DNA of 38,955 nt, from assembly GCF_009720385.1 (NCBI RefSeq), contig NZ_ML769309.1:134685-173639 (forward strand). The letters run 5' to 3'. A program made the translations under genes and the position numbers. Positions 17,167 through 24,437 of the stretch are shown piece after piece. The stretch comes from Catellatospora vulcania. Its GTDB lineage: Bacteria; Actinomycetota; Actinomycetes; Mycobacteriales; Micromonosporaceae. Below the pieces are notes generated by a model. The model was not told where the DNA came from, did not search any database, and saw nothing but the letters and a program-made list of their open reading frames with translations. Positions within the stretch are counted from its first letter, which is position 1, and the number at the start of each line of letters is the position of its first letter.

Positions 17167-17718
17167 TCAGACGCGCGCGACGGCCCACAGTTGCTGGAAG
17201 TGGTCCGCGTACCGGTCGAATGCGCCGCCGGACTGCCGTCGGCGCAGATGCATCGTGACGGAGTCCTGTCCCAGGCCGTCGCCGATGTGCGTCGAGACGA
17301 GCATGTCGTCGTCGAACACCCATACCGACATGGCGATGTGGCGGTCGGACAGCCGGACCTCCGCTCCTACCTCGTGTTTGCTGAGTTCGGCGCGGGTCAT
17401 GGCGATGCGGGTGGACACGGTCAGCGGTGTGGCTTCGATCTCTTCGCGGTGCCGGGTGACGACGCTGTCGGGGTCGCCGAGGAGGAAGCGCACGTCCGAT
17501 CCGGCGGCAGCCTTGGCTGCGAGCACCCGGCCTGCGCCCTCGACGTCGAGCCATACGAAGTAAGAGGTGTATCCGCCGAACCAAAGCCGGCGGGAGGCTG
17601 CGTCGATGAGGTCGCCGAACAGCGAACGGGGCAGGTCCAGGCGGCGGGGGTATACCGCGATCATCTCCCGATCCGCGCCCAGTTTCACCGAGCGGCGGAC
17701 CGCCTCGGGCCACAACAC
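17167..17718 (-). CDS. C-terminal half of split HTH regulator (DUF5919-like)
   Basis: A 183-residue product if started at GTG 17718. It contains VLWPEAV, a YPRR segment, LWFGGYTSYF, the strand VRFLLGDPDS and a C-terminal HLRRRQSGGAFDRYADHFQQLW. In related actinobacterial proteins this domain is fused behind an XRE-type HTH in one chain of about 240 residues. Here the HTH part ends at TAG 17721-17723 in another frame. A complete AGGAGG site lies eight bases before GTG 17718, so translation as a separate coupled gene is possible. Alternatively one base is missing near 17725-17735 and the two form a single gene (17167-17894 is one base short of a multiple of three). Confidence 0.65.
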   Translation of the reverse strand: MLWPEAVRRSVKLGADREMIAVYPRRLDLPRSLFGDLIDAASRRLWFGGYTSYFVWLDVEGAGRVLAAKAAAGSDVRFLLGDPDSVVTRHREEIEATPLTVSTRIAMTRAELSKHEVGAEVRLSDRHIAMSVWVFDDDMLVSTHIGDGLGQDSVTMHLRRRQSGGAFDRYADHFQQLWAVARV

Positions 17719-17720
17719 CC

Positions 17721-17894
17721 CTACATCCTCCTCAGGACTTCGGCTGTCTTCACGCGGTGCCGGGGGTGTGGGAGTCTGCCCTTGCTCACCCAGCGTTCGA
17801 CCGTCTTCGGGTCGACGGCGAGCGTCGTCGCGAGGTCGACTGTCGTGAGACCTGCTGAGCCCAGTGCGGTGCGGAGCGCATCGTTGCGAGCCAC
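17721..17894 (-). CDS. N-terminal HTH half of split regulator
   Basis: A 57-residue XRE/MerR-like helix-turn-helix (VARNDALRTALGSAGL, then TTVDLATTLAVDPKTVERWVSKGR, ending HRVKTAEVLRRM). The usual continuation of this family into a WPE-containing sensor domain is found immediately afterwards but in the minus-one frame. GTG 17894 has GAAAGG upstream and is divergent from two small genes, with an inverted repeat in the shared promoter. It may be a genuine short DNA-binding protein coupled to its sensor half, or the front part of a frameshifted gene. Confidence 0.62.
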   Translation of the reverse strand: MARNDALRTALGSAGLTTVDLATTLAVDPKTVERWVSKGRLPHPRHRVKTAEVLRRM

Positions 17895-17913
17895 GGCGGC
17901 GGGGACCTTTCGT

Positions 17914-17954
17914 AGACGTCCCTGAATCGTGGCACGTCGGAGGTGTGGACGTCT
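17914..17954. promoter_or_regulatory. Candidate operator of the HTH regulator
   Basis: AGACGTCC at 17914-17921 and GGACGTCT at 17947-17954 form a perfect eight-base inverted repeat with 25 bases between. It sits in the divergent promoter between the HTH gene and the two small genes. Confidence 0.5.
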
Positions 17955-17979
17955 CCAATGGCGACAGACGATTTCCGAC

Positions 17980-18168
17980 ATGAATCGATGGGGCGAGGGG
18001 CCGACTGTGGCGGCCTGGGCTGATGAGGACACCGCTGAATTCACCATCGCCGAGCGGTTGAGGTACGACGTCGCCGAGTTCAACACGGCGCACCGTTGGA
18101 ACGCCTCGACCGGCGTGTTGCGTACCGTCGCCGACTTCCTGCGCCACGACCTCGACGAGCCCCGATGA
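17980..18168 (+). CDS. Small hypothetical protein, first of a coupled pair
   Basis: A 62-residue acidic protein (MNRWGEGPTVAAWADEDTAEFTIAERLRYDVAEFNTAHRW..., written here only in part) with no recognised domain. It is predicted mostly helical with several Trp and Asp residues. The start is ATG 17980, and GTG 18007 is possible. Its TGA overlaps the ATG of the next gene. It is divergent from the HTH regulator, which suggests that the regulator controls it. The base composition here is a little lower in GC than in the neighbouring genes. Confidence 0.5.
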   Translation: MNRWGEGPTVAAWADEDTAEFTIAERLRYDVAEFNTAHRWNASTGVLRTVADFLRHDLDEPR

Positions 18169-18476
18169 CCAGCCCGACGTTTTGGATCGCGGCGGACGGC
18201 AGTGCCGTTCGGCTCGGGGACACCGTCGCGCTGGATCCGATCGCGTTGAACCTGGATCGTGACGCTGTCGGGCCGATCGTAGGTGTGACCGTGCTCGGCT
18301 GGCCGATAGTCGAGGTGACGGCGGGCCGGCACGCAGGGACACGTCTCGGTGTACAGCCCGCTCACCTGCTGCTGCGTGTGCGGGTTGCGCGACCTTCAGC
18401 CGTGCCGGGACGGATCGCAGGGTACGTTGAGCACAATCGTGATGCTCGTATCGAATATCTCGAACTGTCACGCTGA
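18165..18476 (+). CDS. Small hypothetical beta-rich protein
   Basis: A 103-residue protein with no recognised family. Alternating strands such as FWIAADGSAVRLGDTVALDP and GPIVGVTVLGWPIVEVTAG suggest a small SH3- or KOW-like barrel, which is inference from pattern only. ATG 18165 overlaps the preceding stop in ATGA, so translation is coupled. It converges on the response regulator, with the second hairpin repeat between them. Confidence 0.55.
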   Translation: MTSPTFWIAADGSAVRLGDTVALDPIALNLDRDAVGPIVGVTVLGWPIVEVTAGRHAGTRLGVQPAHLLLRVRVARPSAVPGRIAGYVEHNRDARIEYLELSR

Positions 18477-18538
18477 CCGGAGCGGCGTACCCGACTCGGC
18501 ACATGCCGGTGGGCCGGCGTCGTCTGGCGTAAGCCGTC

Positions 18539-18613
18539 GATCGTTCGACTTGCCGGGCAGGTGTGCGAAAGCGCGGTCAAGATACGCACAGGTGCCTGGC
18601 AAGTCGGGCGATC
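18539..18613. repeat. 75-bp hairpin repeat, copy 2
   Basis: The second copy of the element at 5089-5163, with the same length and GATC at both ends. Its left arm (about 18541-18567) is more diverged, while the right arm keeps the 25-base identical core at 18578-18602. The outer inverted repeat (GATCG...CGACTTGCC against GGCAAGTCG...CGATC) is clearer here than in copy 1. Its last base is the last base of the response regulator stop codon. Confidence 0.8.
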
Positions 18614-19317
18614 TAGGGGCGGTCGGGCAGGGGGCCGAAGCGGTAGCCGAAGCCGCGTACGGTCTGGACGTAGATCGGTTTGGCGGCGTTGTCCTCGATC
18701 TTGGCGCGTAGGCGCTGGACGCAGGCGTCGACCAGGCGCGAGTCGCCCAGGAAGTCGTGTTGCCAGACGGCTTCCAGGAGCTGGAGTCTGCTGTGTACGC
18801 GGCCGGGCGTGGCGGACAGGGTGAGTAGCAGCCGCATCTCGGTGGCTGCGAGCCGGACGCGCCGGCCGCGCTTGCCGACGCTGAGCGAGTCCCGGTCGAT
18901 GCGCAGCGCGCCGTGCTCCTCGTACCCGTCGTCGCAGGCCCGCCCGGCAGACCCGCAACGGGTGCGGCGCAGTACGGCGCGGATGCGGGCTTCGACGATC
19001 CGGGCGTGCACCGGCCGCACCACGTAGTCGTCGGCGCCTGCCTCCAGAGCGGCGATCACGTCGGCGTCGTCGTCGCGGGTGGTCAGCACGATGATCGGCA
19101 GGTCGCCTTCGGCCCGCAGGCGATGGCACACGTCGAACCCGTCCATGCCGGGCAGTACCAGATCGAGCACCACGATCTCGGCCGCGAACGATCCGAGCCG
19201 GGCCAGCCCCTGCTCGCCGGTGTCGGCGGTGCCGACGACATGCCCGTGCCGGACCAGCGCCAGCCGCAGCTCTTCGCGCGCCGGGCGATGGTCGTCGATG
19301 AGGAGTACCCGTGCCAT
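18613..19317 (-). CDS. OmpR-family response regulator, orphan, Lys replaced by Arg
   Basis: A 234-residue regulator with a receiver domain (1-118) and an OmpR/PhoB winged helix (135-230, ending YVQTVRGFGYRFG). The receiver has the acidic pair D8/D9, phosphoacceptor D52 (VVLDLVLPGMDG) and T80, but the almost invariant Lys of the last active-site loop is Arg: DDYVVRPV with R101. That Lys normally contacts the phosphate, so signalling may be altered or phosphorylation-independent. No histidine kinase is adjacent. ATG 19317 lies in a region with no strong ribosome site (about 225 bases to the next gene), so a leaderless or weak start is possible. Confidence 0.85.
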   Translation of the reverse strand: MARVLLIDDHRPAREELRLALVRHGHVVGTADTGEQGLARLGSFAAEIVVLDLVLPGMDGFDVCHRLRAEGDLPIIVLTTRDDDADVIAALEAGADDYVVRPVHARIVEARIRAVLRRTRCGSAGRACDDGYEEHGALRIDRDSLSVGKRGRRVRLAATEMRLLLTLSATPGRVHSRLQLLEAVWQHDFLGDSRLVDACVQRLRAKIEDNAAKPIYVQTVRGFGYRFGPLPDRP

Positions 19318-19500
19318 GTGCTACGGCAGCTCGGCCGCGTGCCGCCCGGCGCGGGTCGGACGGCCGGGTGGCGGGACCGGATGTCGGCCGGGACGCGGTG
19401 ACGCGGATCGTCGGGGCAGCATGGTGGACAGCTCACCGCACCTCCTGTTAACGCGGCGTGAGCGTGTCCGAAAGGTCGGCGGGATCGTGGACACCGCTGC

Positions 19501-19542
19501 GGGCGGCGTCCGGCATACCCCCTCGCCGGACGCCGCCCGCCG
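19501..19542 (-). terminator. Perfect 16-bp hairpin terminator
   Basis: Arms 19501-19516 and 19527-19542 pair perfectly with a ten-base loop, two bases past the stop of the secreted-protein gene. The remaining 19318-19500 stretch holds no gene that I can support. Confidence 0.75.
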
Positions 19543-19544
19543 GG

Positions 19545-20006
19545 TCACTTGCCGGACTCGCTGGAGGAGGTACGGTCCGGTGAGTGGCCGTGGCCGCCGA
19601 GTACTCCCGCCTCGGTCGCCTTGAGGATCGCGTCTGCTTCGGCCTGGGTCAGCTTGCCGTCCTTGACCGCCGCGGCCAGCCTTTCCTTGAGCTGCGGGGT
19701 GCGGTCGGCGGCCTTGTCGCTGCTCTTGCCGCCGGTCTTGCCGTCCGGGCGGAGCTGGGTCTGCACCTTCTCCAGCGCGGCCGAGACCTTCGCCTGGTCG
19801 ATGCCGAGTTCCTTGGCCAGCGCCTCGGCCAGCTTCTGCTGATGCTCGGCCCGCTGGTCGCTCTTGTCCTTGCCCTGCGCCACGGTCCCGGTGGCCGTGG
19901 ACCCGCTGCCCTCGGCCGCCCACGCGGCGGCGGGCGCCGCGATGCCGAGCGCCAGTACCCCCGCGGCGCCGACCGTGACCAGGGACTTTTTCGAGAACTT
20001 CATCAT
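19545..20006 (-). CDS. Small secreted helical protein
   Basis: A 153-residue protein with a signal peptide (MKFSKKSLVTVGAAGVLALG, cleavage probably after AAPAAAWA near residue 32). The mature part contains two helix-rich motifs, KLAEALAKELGIDQAKVSAAL and RLAAAVKDGKLTQAEADAIL. These are common in actinobacterial exported proteins of unknown function, where the LG-ID-xxKV and G-LT-xAEADAIL motifs recur. The C-terminus is His/Ser-rich (GGHGHSPDRTSSSESGK). AAGGAG precedes a double ATG (20006 and 20003), and either may start. Confidence 0.8.
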   Translation of the reverse strand: MMKFSKKSLVTVGAAGVLALGIAAPAAAWAAEGSGSTATGTVAQGKDKSDQRAEHQQKLAEALAKELGIDQAKVSAALEKVQTQLRPDGKTGGKSSDKAADRTPQLKERLAAAVKDGKLTQAEADAILKATEAGVLGGHGHSPDRTSSSESGK

Positions 20007-20233
20007 GCGAGGCTCCTTGCGATCGGTGAGTCTCCGACGCTGACGCGTGTTCCTCGACGAATCGCCCAGGGAACCTCCGACAGTCCTGGCAGATGGACAC
20101 GGCGGTGCCGGTTGCATGCCTGGATGGGCGGATCCACACGCAGGAAACGTCCAGCATCACAGGCGGTGCACAGGGCGGAGCCCGCTACGCCGCTCCGGCG
20201 AGCACGTCCTGGATCCGGATCGGCAGGCGGCGG

Positions 20234-20980
20234 TCAGGTGTGCAGGCTGCGGCCGCCGTCGACGACGATGCGCTGCCCGGTGACGAAGCCCGCGCCTTCG
20301 GAGGCCAGGAAGCTGACCACGTGCGCGATGTCCTCCGGCGTGCCCATCCGGCCCGCGGGCACCGTGGCCAGGTATCCGTCGACGGTGGACCCCTCGTGCC
20401 GCTCGACGGGGATCCACGCGGGCGCGACGCTGTTCACCGTGATGCCGTGCGGGGCCAGCTCGCGGGCCCAGGCGCGGGCGAGGCCGATCTGCGCGTTCTT
20501 GGCGGCGGCGTACGCGGACCAGCCCGGCTGCGGCCGGTCGGCGACCTCCGAGTCCAGGTGCACGATGCGGCCGTGGCCGCGCGCGATCATGCCGGGGGTC
20601 AGTGCCCGCCCGAGCAGCACCGGGCTGTGTACGAAGAACGCCAGCTGCGCGTCGAAAGCCGCCCTGCCGGCGTCGGCGATCAGGGCCTCGGGCTGCGGTC
20701 CGGTCGCGTTGAGCACCAGCACGTCCACCGGTCCGAGCTGCGCCGCGATCGCGTCGGCCAGCCGGGCCACGTCCTGCTCGTCGGTGACGTCGGCGGGAAA
20801 CGCGGCCGCGGCGCCGCCCTCGGCGCGGATCTCGTCGACCAGCCCCGCCAGGTTCTTCTCCTGGCGGCCGTTGACGGCCACGGCCATGCCGTCGCGGGCC
20901 AGGCGCCGGGCGATCGCCCGGCCGAGTCCTCGGGAGCTGCCGGTGATGAGGGCTACGCGTGTCGTCACGGGCGCGATCAT
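20234..20980 (-). CDS. SDR family oxidoreductase
   Basis: A 248-residue classical short-chain dehydrogenase. TGSSRGLG lies at 13-20, NATG at 91-94 in place of the usual NNAG, catalytic S144, Y157 and K161 (YAAAK), and the end GQRIVVDGG is typical. It resembles 3-oxoacyl-ACP reductase (FabG)-like enzymes, but the substrate is unknown. ATG 20980 and GTG 20968 are both possible, and neither has a strong ribosome site. The frame stays open far upstream without homology. The 20007-20233 stretch downstream has no supported gene. Confidence 0.87.
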   Translation of the reverse strand: MIAPVTTRVALITGSSRGLGRAIARRLARDGMAVAVNGRQEKNLAGLVDEIRAEGGAAAAFPADVTDEQDVARLADAIAAQLGPVDVLVLNATGPQPEALIADAGRAAFDAQLAFFVHSPVLLGRALTPGMIARGHGRIVHLDSEVADRPQPGWSAYAAAKNAQIGLARAWARELAPHGITVNSVAPAWIPVERHEGSTVDGYLATVPAGRMGTPEDIAHVVSFLASEGAGFVTGQRIVVDGGRSLHT

Positions 20981-21155
20981 GCCAGGGCCCGCGACGCGGG
21001 TCCGGTCAGGCCCGCGGGCCGACCACGAGCCGGAACAGGTCGGCGGCCGGGTCGAGGTGACGGGCAGCAGCTGCTGGTGCTCGGCGAAGGGCCTGCGGGC
21101 TCTTCGGCGGAATGTGCTGAGCGCGCCGGCTGTTGCCGGGTGTCTCCGTCCGGCC

Positions 21156-21197
21156 GCCACAACATCTGGGTTGTGGCCACAACCCAGATGTTGTGGC
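21156..21197. repeat. 42-bp perfect palindrome with nested heptamers
   Basis: The 40 bases at 21157-21196 are a perfect palindrome, and the flanking G and C extend it to 42. Each 20-base half is itself an inverted repeat: CCACAAC, six bases, GTTGTGG. The heptamers therefore alternate CCACAAC-GTTGTGG-CCACAAC-GTTGTGG. It can form one 20-bp hairpin or two short ones. It lies 45 bases past the stop of the GNAT gene and 176 bases before the SDR start, in 261 bases that hold no other feature I can name. Confidence 0.9.
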
Positions 21198-21241
21198 CAC
21201 GAACTCCGGTACTCACCCCGGCGCACGCCGTGCTGGTTCGA

Positions 21242-21757
21242 TTACAGGTCCAGGACGCCGACGGTCTGGCCGCCGCTCTGCTCGCCGGTCGGGTGGAAGC
21301 CCAGCTTCAGGTAGAACTCCTCCGGACCTCCGGCGCGAGGCTCCCACGTGACGTGCAGGCGGGTGCCGCCGCGGGCGCGGACCTCCTCGGACACGGCCTC
21401 GACGGCGAACCGGCCGTAGCCGTTTCCCTGGGCGTCGGCCGCGATGTTCAGCCGCCAGAGGCCGTACCGGATGTCGTCGGGATCGTCGCCCCAGGCGTAG
21501 TCGAGGAAGGCCATCACGAAGCCGACCAGCCGGTCGCCGTCATAGATCAGCCTCGGCCAGGCGAGGTCGGGGAAGACATACGCCTCGGCCAGCGACTTGA
21601 CCACCGGCGCGACCAGATCCGCCTGATCGGGGCGTACGGACAGCGCCAGCGCCGCCGCATAGTTCTTCGGGGTGACCTTCTCCAGCCGCATGCGGCGGAC
21701 ATTAGTGGCCGGGTGCGGGCCGGGCGAGTCGATTTCCGCGCGTTCAGAGCCGGTCAT
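21242..21757 (-). CDS. GNAT acetyltransferase (polyamine-type)
   Basis: A GNAT protein of 171 residues from ATG 21757, or 149 from ATG 21691. Homology begins at the second start (MRLEKVTPKNYAAALALSV), the pattern of BltD-like spermine/spermidine acetyltransferases. The acetyl-CoA loop is AQGNGYGR, and the C-terminus FYLKLGFHPTGE is typical. ATG 21757 overlaps the poxB stop in ATGA, so coupled translation with a 22-residue extension is plausible, and I give that start. The substrate assignment is tentative. Confidence 0.78.
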   Translation of the reverse strand: MTGSERAEIDSPGPHPATNVRRMRLEKVTPKNYAAALALSVRPDQADLVAPVVKSLAEAYVFPDLAWPRLIYDGDRLVGFVMAFLDYAWGDDPDDIRYGLWRLNIAADAQGNGYGRFAVEAVSEEVRARGGTRLHVTWEPRAGGPEEFYLKLGFHPTGEQSGGQTVGVLDL

Positions 21758-23490
21758 TCGGCGTCGAGGTCGCGCAGGTTCGTCTTGGCGAGTTCGACGA
21801 TCTCGGAGCCGCGCCCGGACAGGACGGTCCGGGTGGCGTACAACGTGAAGCCTTTGATCTGGCCGAAGGTGAGCTTGGGCGGCAGGGACAGCTCGTGCCG
21901 GTCGGTGCGCACGTCGACCAGTGCCGGGCCGGGGTGTGCGAAGGCAGCCCGCAGCGCGTCCTCCAGGTCGCCGGCCTTGTCCACGCGGGCGCCGAACAGC
22001 CCGGCGGCCTCGGCGATGGCGGCGAAGTCGGGGTTGTCCAGGTCGGTGGCGAAGGTGACGAAGCCGGCCGCTTTCATTTCGAGTTCGACGAACGACAGCG
22101 CGCCGTTGTTGAACACGACGACCTTCACCGGCAGGCGCATCTGACGCAGCGTGATCAGCTCGCCGAGCAGCATCGCCAGCCCGCCGTCACCGGACAGCGA
22201 GACGACCTGGCGGCCGGGGTGTTCGGCCTGCGCGCCCAGCGCCTGCGGCAGGGCGTTGGCCATGGAACCGTGGCTGAAGGAGCCGAGCAGCCGGCGGTGT
22301 CCGTTCATGTGCAGGTAGCGGGCGGCCCAGATACAGGGCGTGCCGACGTCGGCGGTGAAGATCGCGTCTTCGGCGGCGAGCCGGTCGATGACGGCCGTGA
22401 CGTACTGCGGGTGCAGCGGTGAGTCGTCGGAGTTGGCCACGGCGAGGCGGTCCAGCTTGGCGCGGGCGCGGCGGTAGTGGGCGGTCATCCGGTCCAGGTG
22501 CGCCGAGTCGGTCTTGGCGGCGAGCCTGGGCAGCAGCGCGTCGACGGTGTCGCGGACGGTGCCCACCAGCGGCACGCCGACGGTCACCCGGCGGCCGATC
22601 TGCTCGCCCCGCACGTCCACCTGCACCACCGGGACGCCGTCGGGATAGAACTGGCGGTAGGGGAAATCGGTGCCGAGCATGAGCAGCGCGTCGCAGTGCT
22701 CCATCGCCCGGTAGCCGGAACTGAAGCCGATCAGCCCGGTCATGCCCACGTCGTACGGGTTGTCGTACTCGACGAACTCCTTGCCGCGGAACGCGTGCAC
22801 GACCGGCGCCTGGAGTGCTCCGGCGACGTCGAGCAGCCGGTCGTGGGCTCCGGCGCAGCCCGCCCCGGCGAGGATGGTCACCCGCTCGGCGGCGTTCAGG
22901 ACCGCGGCCGCGGCGTCGAGCGAGGCGTCGTCGGGACGGACCATCGGCGTCACGGGGCGGATCGACATCGGTTCGGCGCCGGCGGGCGCGTCGGCGAGGA
23001 ACACCTCGCCGGGCACGACGATGACGCCGACCCCGCCGCGGGCCAGCGCGGTGCGCATCGCGGCGGCCAGCACCTGCGGCAGCTGGCTGGGGATGCTGAC
23101 GAGTTCGGTGTACACGGAGCACTCGCGGAACAGCTCCTGCGGGTGGGTCTCCTGGAAGTAGCCGGAGCCGATCTCGTCGCGGGGGATCTGGGCGGCGATC
23201 GCCAGCACGGGTACGCGGCTGCGGTTCGCGTCGAACAGGCCGTTGATCAGGTGCAGGTTGCCCGGTCCGCAGCTGCCCGCGCAGACCGCCAGCTCGCCGG
23301 TCACCGCGGCCTCGCCCGCGGCGGCGAACGCCGCCGCCTCCTCGTGCCGTACGTGCTGCCAGGTGATCCCGCCATCACGGCGCAGCGCGTCGGTGAGGCC
23401 GTTCAGGGAGTCGCCGGGGACCCCGTACATCCGGCGCACGCCGGACGCCTTCAACGTCGCGACCATCAGGTCGGCCACTGTGCGTGCCAT
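21754..23490 (-). CDS. poxB: Pyruvate oxidase / pyruvate:quinone dehydrogenase
   Basis: A 578-residue thiamine-diphosphate flavoenzyme that converts pyruvate to acetate and CO2, passing electrons to the quinone pool. The match to E. coli PoxB (572 residues) is extensive: VPGDSLNGL near the start, the cofactor-activating Glu in RHEEAAAFAAA, CAGSCGPGNLHLINGLFD, GSGYFQETHPQELF, YDNPYDVGMTGLIGFSSG, SFSHGSMANALPQALG and the thiamine motif SGDGGLAML...FNNGAL. The C-terminus keeps the SGRGxEIVELAKTN segment that in E. coli belongs to the membrane-binding and lipid-activated tail. ATG 23490 follows a TetR gene after 52 bases, and the stop overlaps the GNAT start. Confidence 0.92.
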   Translation of the reverse strand: MARTVADLMVATLKASGVRRMYGVPGDSLNGLTDALRRDGGITWQHVRHEEAAAFAAAGEAAVTGELAVCAGSCGPGNLHLINGLFDANRSRVPVLAIAAQIPRDEIGSGYFQETHPQELFRECSVYTELVSIPSQLPQVLAAAMRTALARGGVGVIVVPGEVFLADAPAGAEPMSIRPVTPMVRPDDASLDAAAAVLNAAERVTILAGAGCAGAHDRLLDVAGALQAPVVHAFRGKEFVEYDNPYDVGMTGLIGFSSGYRAMEHCDALLMLGTDFPYRQFYPDGVPVVQVDVRGEQIGRRVTVGVPLVGTVRDTVDALLPRLAAKTDSAHLDRMTAHYRRARAKLDRLAVANSDDSPLHPQYVTAVIDRLAAEDAIFTADVGTPCIWAARYLHMNGHRRLLGSFSHGSMANALPQALGAQAEHPGRQVVSLSGDGGLAMLLGELITLRQMRLPVKVVVFNNGALSFVELEMKAAGFVTFATDLDNPDFAAIAEAAGLFGARVDKAGDLEDALRAAFAHPGPALVDVRTDRHELSLPPKLTFGQIKGFTLYATRTVLSGRGSEIVELAKTNLRDLDAE

Positions 23491-23542
23491 CGTCCGCCCC
23501 CATCGTTGCCATGGACGTTCCGGTCCGGCGGGGGCTGCACCA

Positions 23543-24247
23543 TTATCGCCCGGCGCGGTGGTTCCCGGAGGGCGAGTCGGTGAGCTGGGCGGCGAGTCCG
23601 TGGAGCAGGGCGCGCAGGCCGACGTCGAACGTCTGCTCCGGCGCTGCCGCGTAGCCGGCCGTGGAGCTGTCGTCGAGGCGGGCGCGCAGGCGCGGGTACC
23701 GCATGGCGATCTCGCGGGCCTTGGCCGTGGTCTGGTCGAGCTGCGCCCGGGCGTCCGCTCCGTCGCGGGCCCGGCGCAGCGACAGCGCGGTGGCCGCCGA
23801 GGTGCCCAGCACGCTGCCGAGCACGAAGGTGAACACGGCCCCGGCGGCCTGGTCGGCGCGCGCGCCGGTGAATCCGGCGGCCTCGTAGACGGCGAGGCAG
23901 CGGTCGTCGAAGCGGGCCTTGCCGGGGCCGTGGAACAGGTGCGAGCCGAACGCGGGGACCAGCCAGGGGTGCCGGGCGAACGTGTCGTGCAGGCCGGTGG
24001 CCAGGGACGTCGCGGCCTGCTGCCAGTCCTCCGGGGCCGGGTCGGGCAGGTCGATCTCCTGCCAGACATGGTCGCCGGCGGCCACGACGAGCTCGTCCTT
24101 GTTCTTGACGTGCCAGTAGACGGCGGTGGCGGCGGCGTTGAGCCGTTTGCCGAGGCTGCGCATGTTGAGGCCGTCCAGACCTTGCTCGTCGAGCAGCGCG
24201 ATGGCGGTCTGGACGATCTGCGCCCGGGTCAGGGTGTCGCGCGGCAT
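23543..24247 (-). CDS. TetR/AcrR family regulator
   Basis: A 234-residue repressor. The N-terminal HTH spans TRAQIVQTAIALLDEQG, then LNMRSLGKRLNAAATAVYWHVKNKDEL, and the C-terminal part (VFTFVLGSVLGTSAATAL...FDVGLRALLHGLA) fits the classical TetR_C ligand-binding fold. It is the first gene of the run that continues into poxB and the GNAT gene, so it may control that run as well as the divergent secreted-protein gene. ATG 24247 is preferred because the family begins there, and ATG 24265 is possible. Confidence 0.85.
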   Translation of the reverse strand: MPRDTLTRAQIVQTAIALLDEQGLDGLNMRSLGKRLNAAATAVYWHVKNKDELVVAAGDHVWQEIDLPDPAPEDWQQAATSLATGLHDTFARHPWLVPAFGSHLFHGPGKARFDDRCLAVYEAAGFTGARADQAAGAVFTFVLGSVLGTSAATALSLRRARDGADARAQLDQTTAKAREIAMRYPRLRARLDDSSTAGYAAAPEQTFDVGLRALLHGLAAQLTDSPSGNHRAGR

Positions 24248-24275
24248 GTGCCCACGATATGGCACCCGGCGGCCG

Positions 24276-24292
24276 CTTGCACATCGTTCAAG
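24276..24292. promoter_or_regulatory. Candidate TetR operator
   Basis: CTTGCAC (24276-24282) and GTTCAAG (24286-24292) form an imperfect inverted repeat, six of seven positions pairing around ATC. It lies 29-45 bases upstream of the TetR start, in the divergent promoter region. Confidence 0.45.
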
Positions 24293-24437
24293 TGATGTCC
24301 GAAGGTGTCCGAACTCGGTTCAAGAAGCCTCGCATCGCCGCTCGCCGCTGCCGCCCCCCACGGGTGACGAGGTCTGTCTACTGTGGTCGGAAGTTTCGGC
24401 GGAAAAGCCGCCGGGGCCGTCACGAAACGGGGTCAAC

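Noticed and set aside
21235..21245. GGTTCGATT, resembling a tRNA T-arm or attachment-site core
   Set aside because: No acceptor or anticodon arm can be folded around it, and part of it is the end of the GNAT coding sequence.
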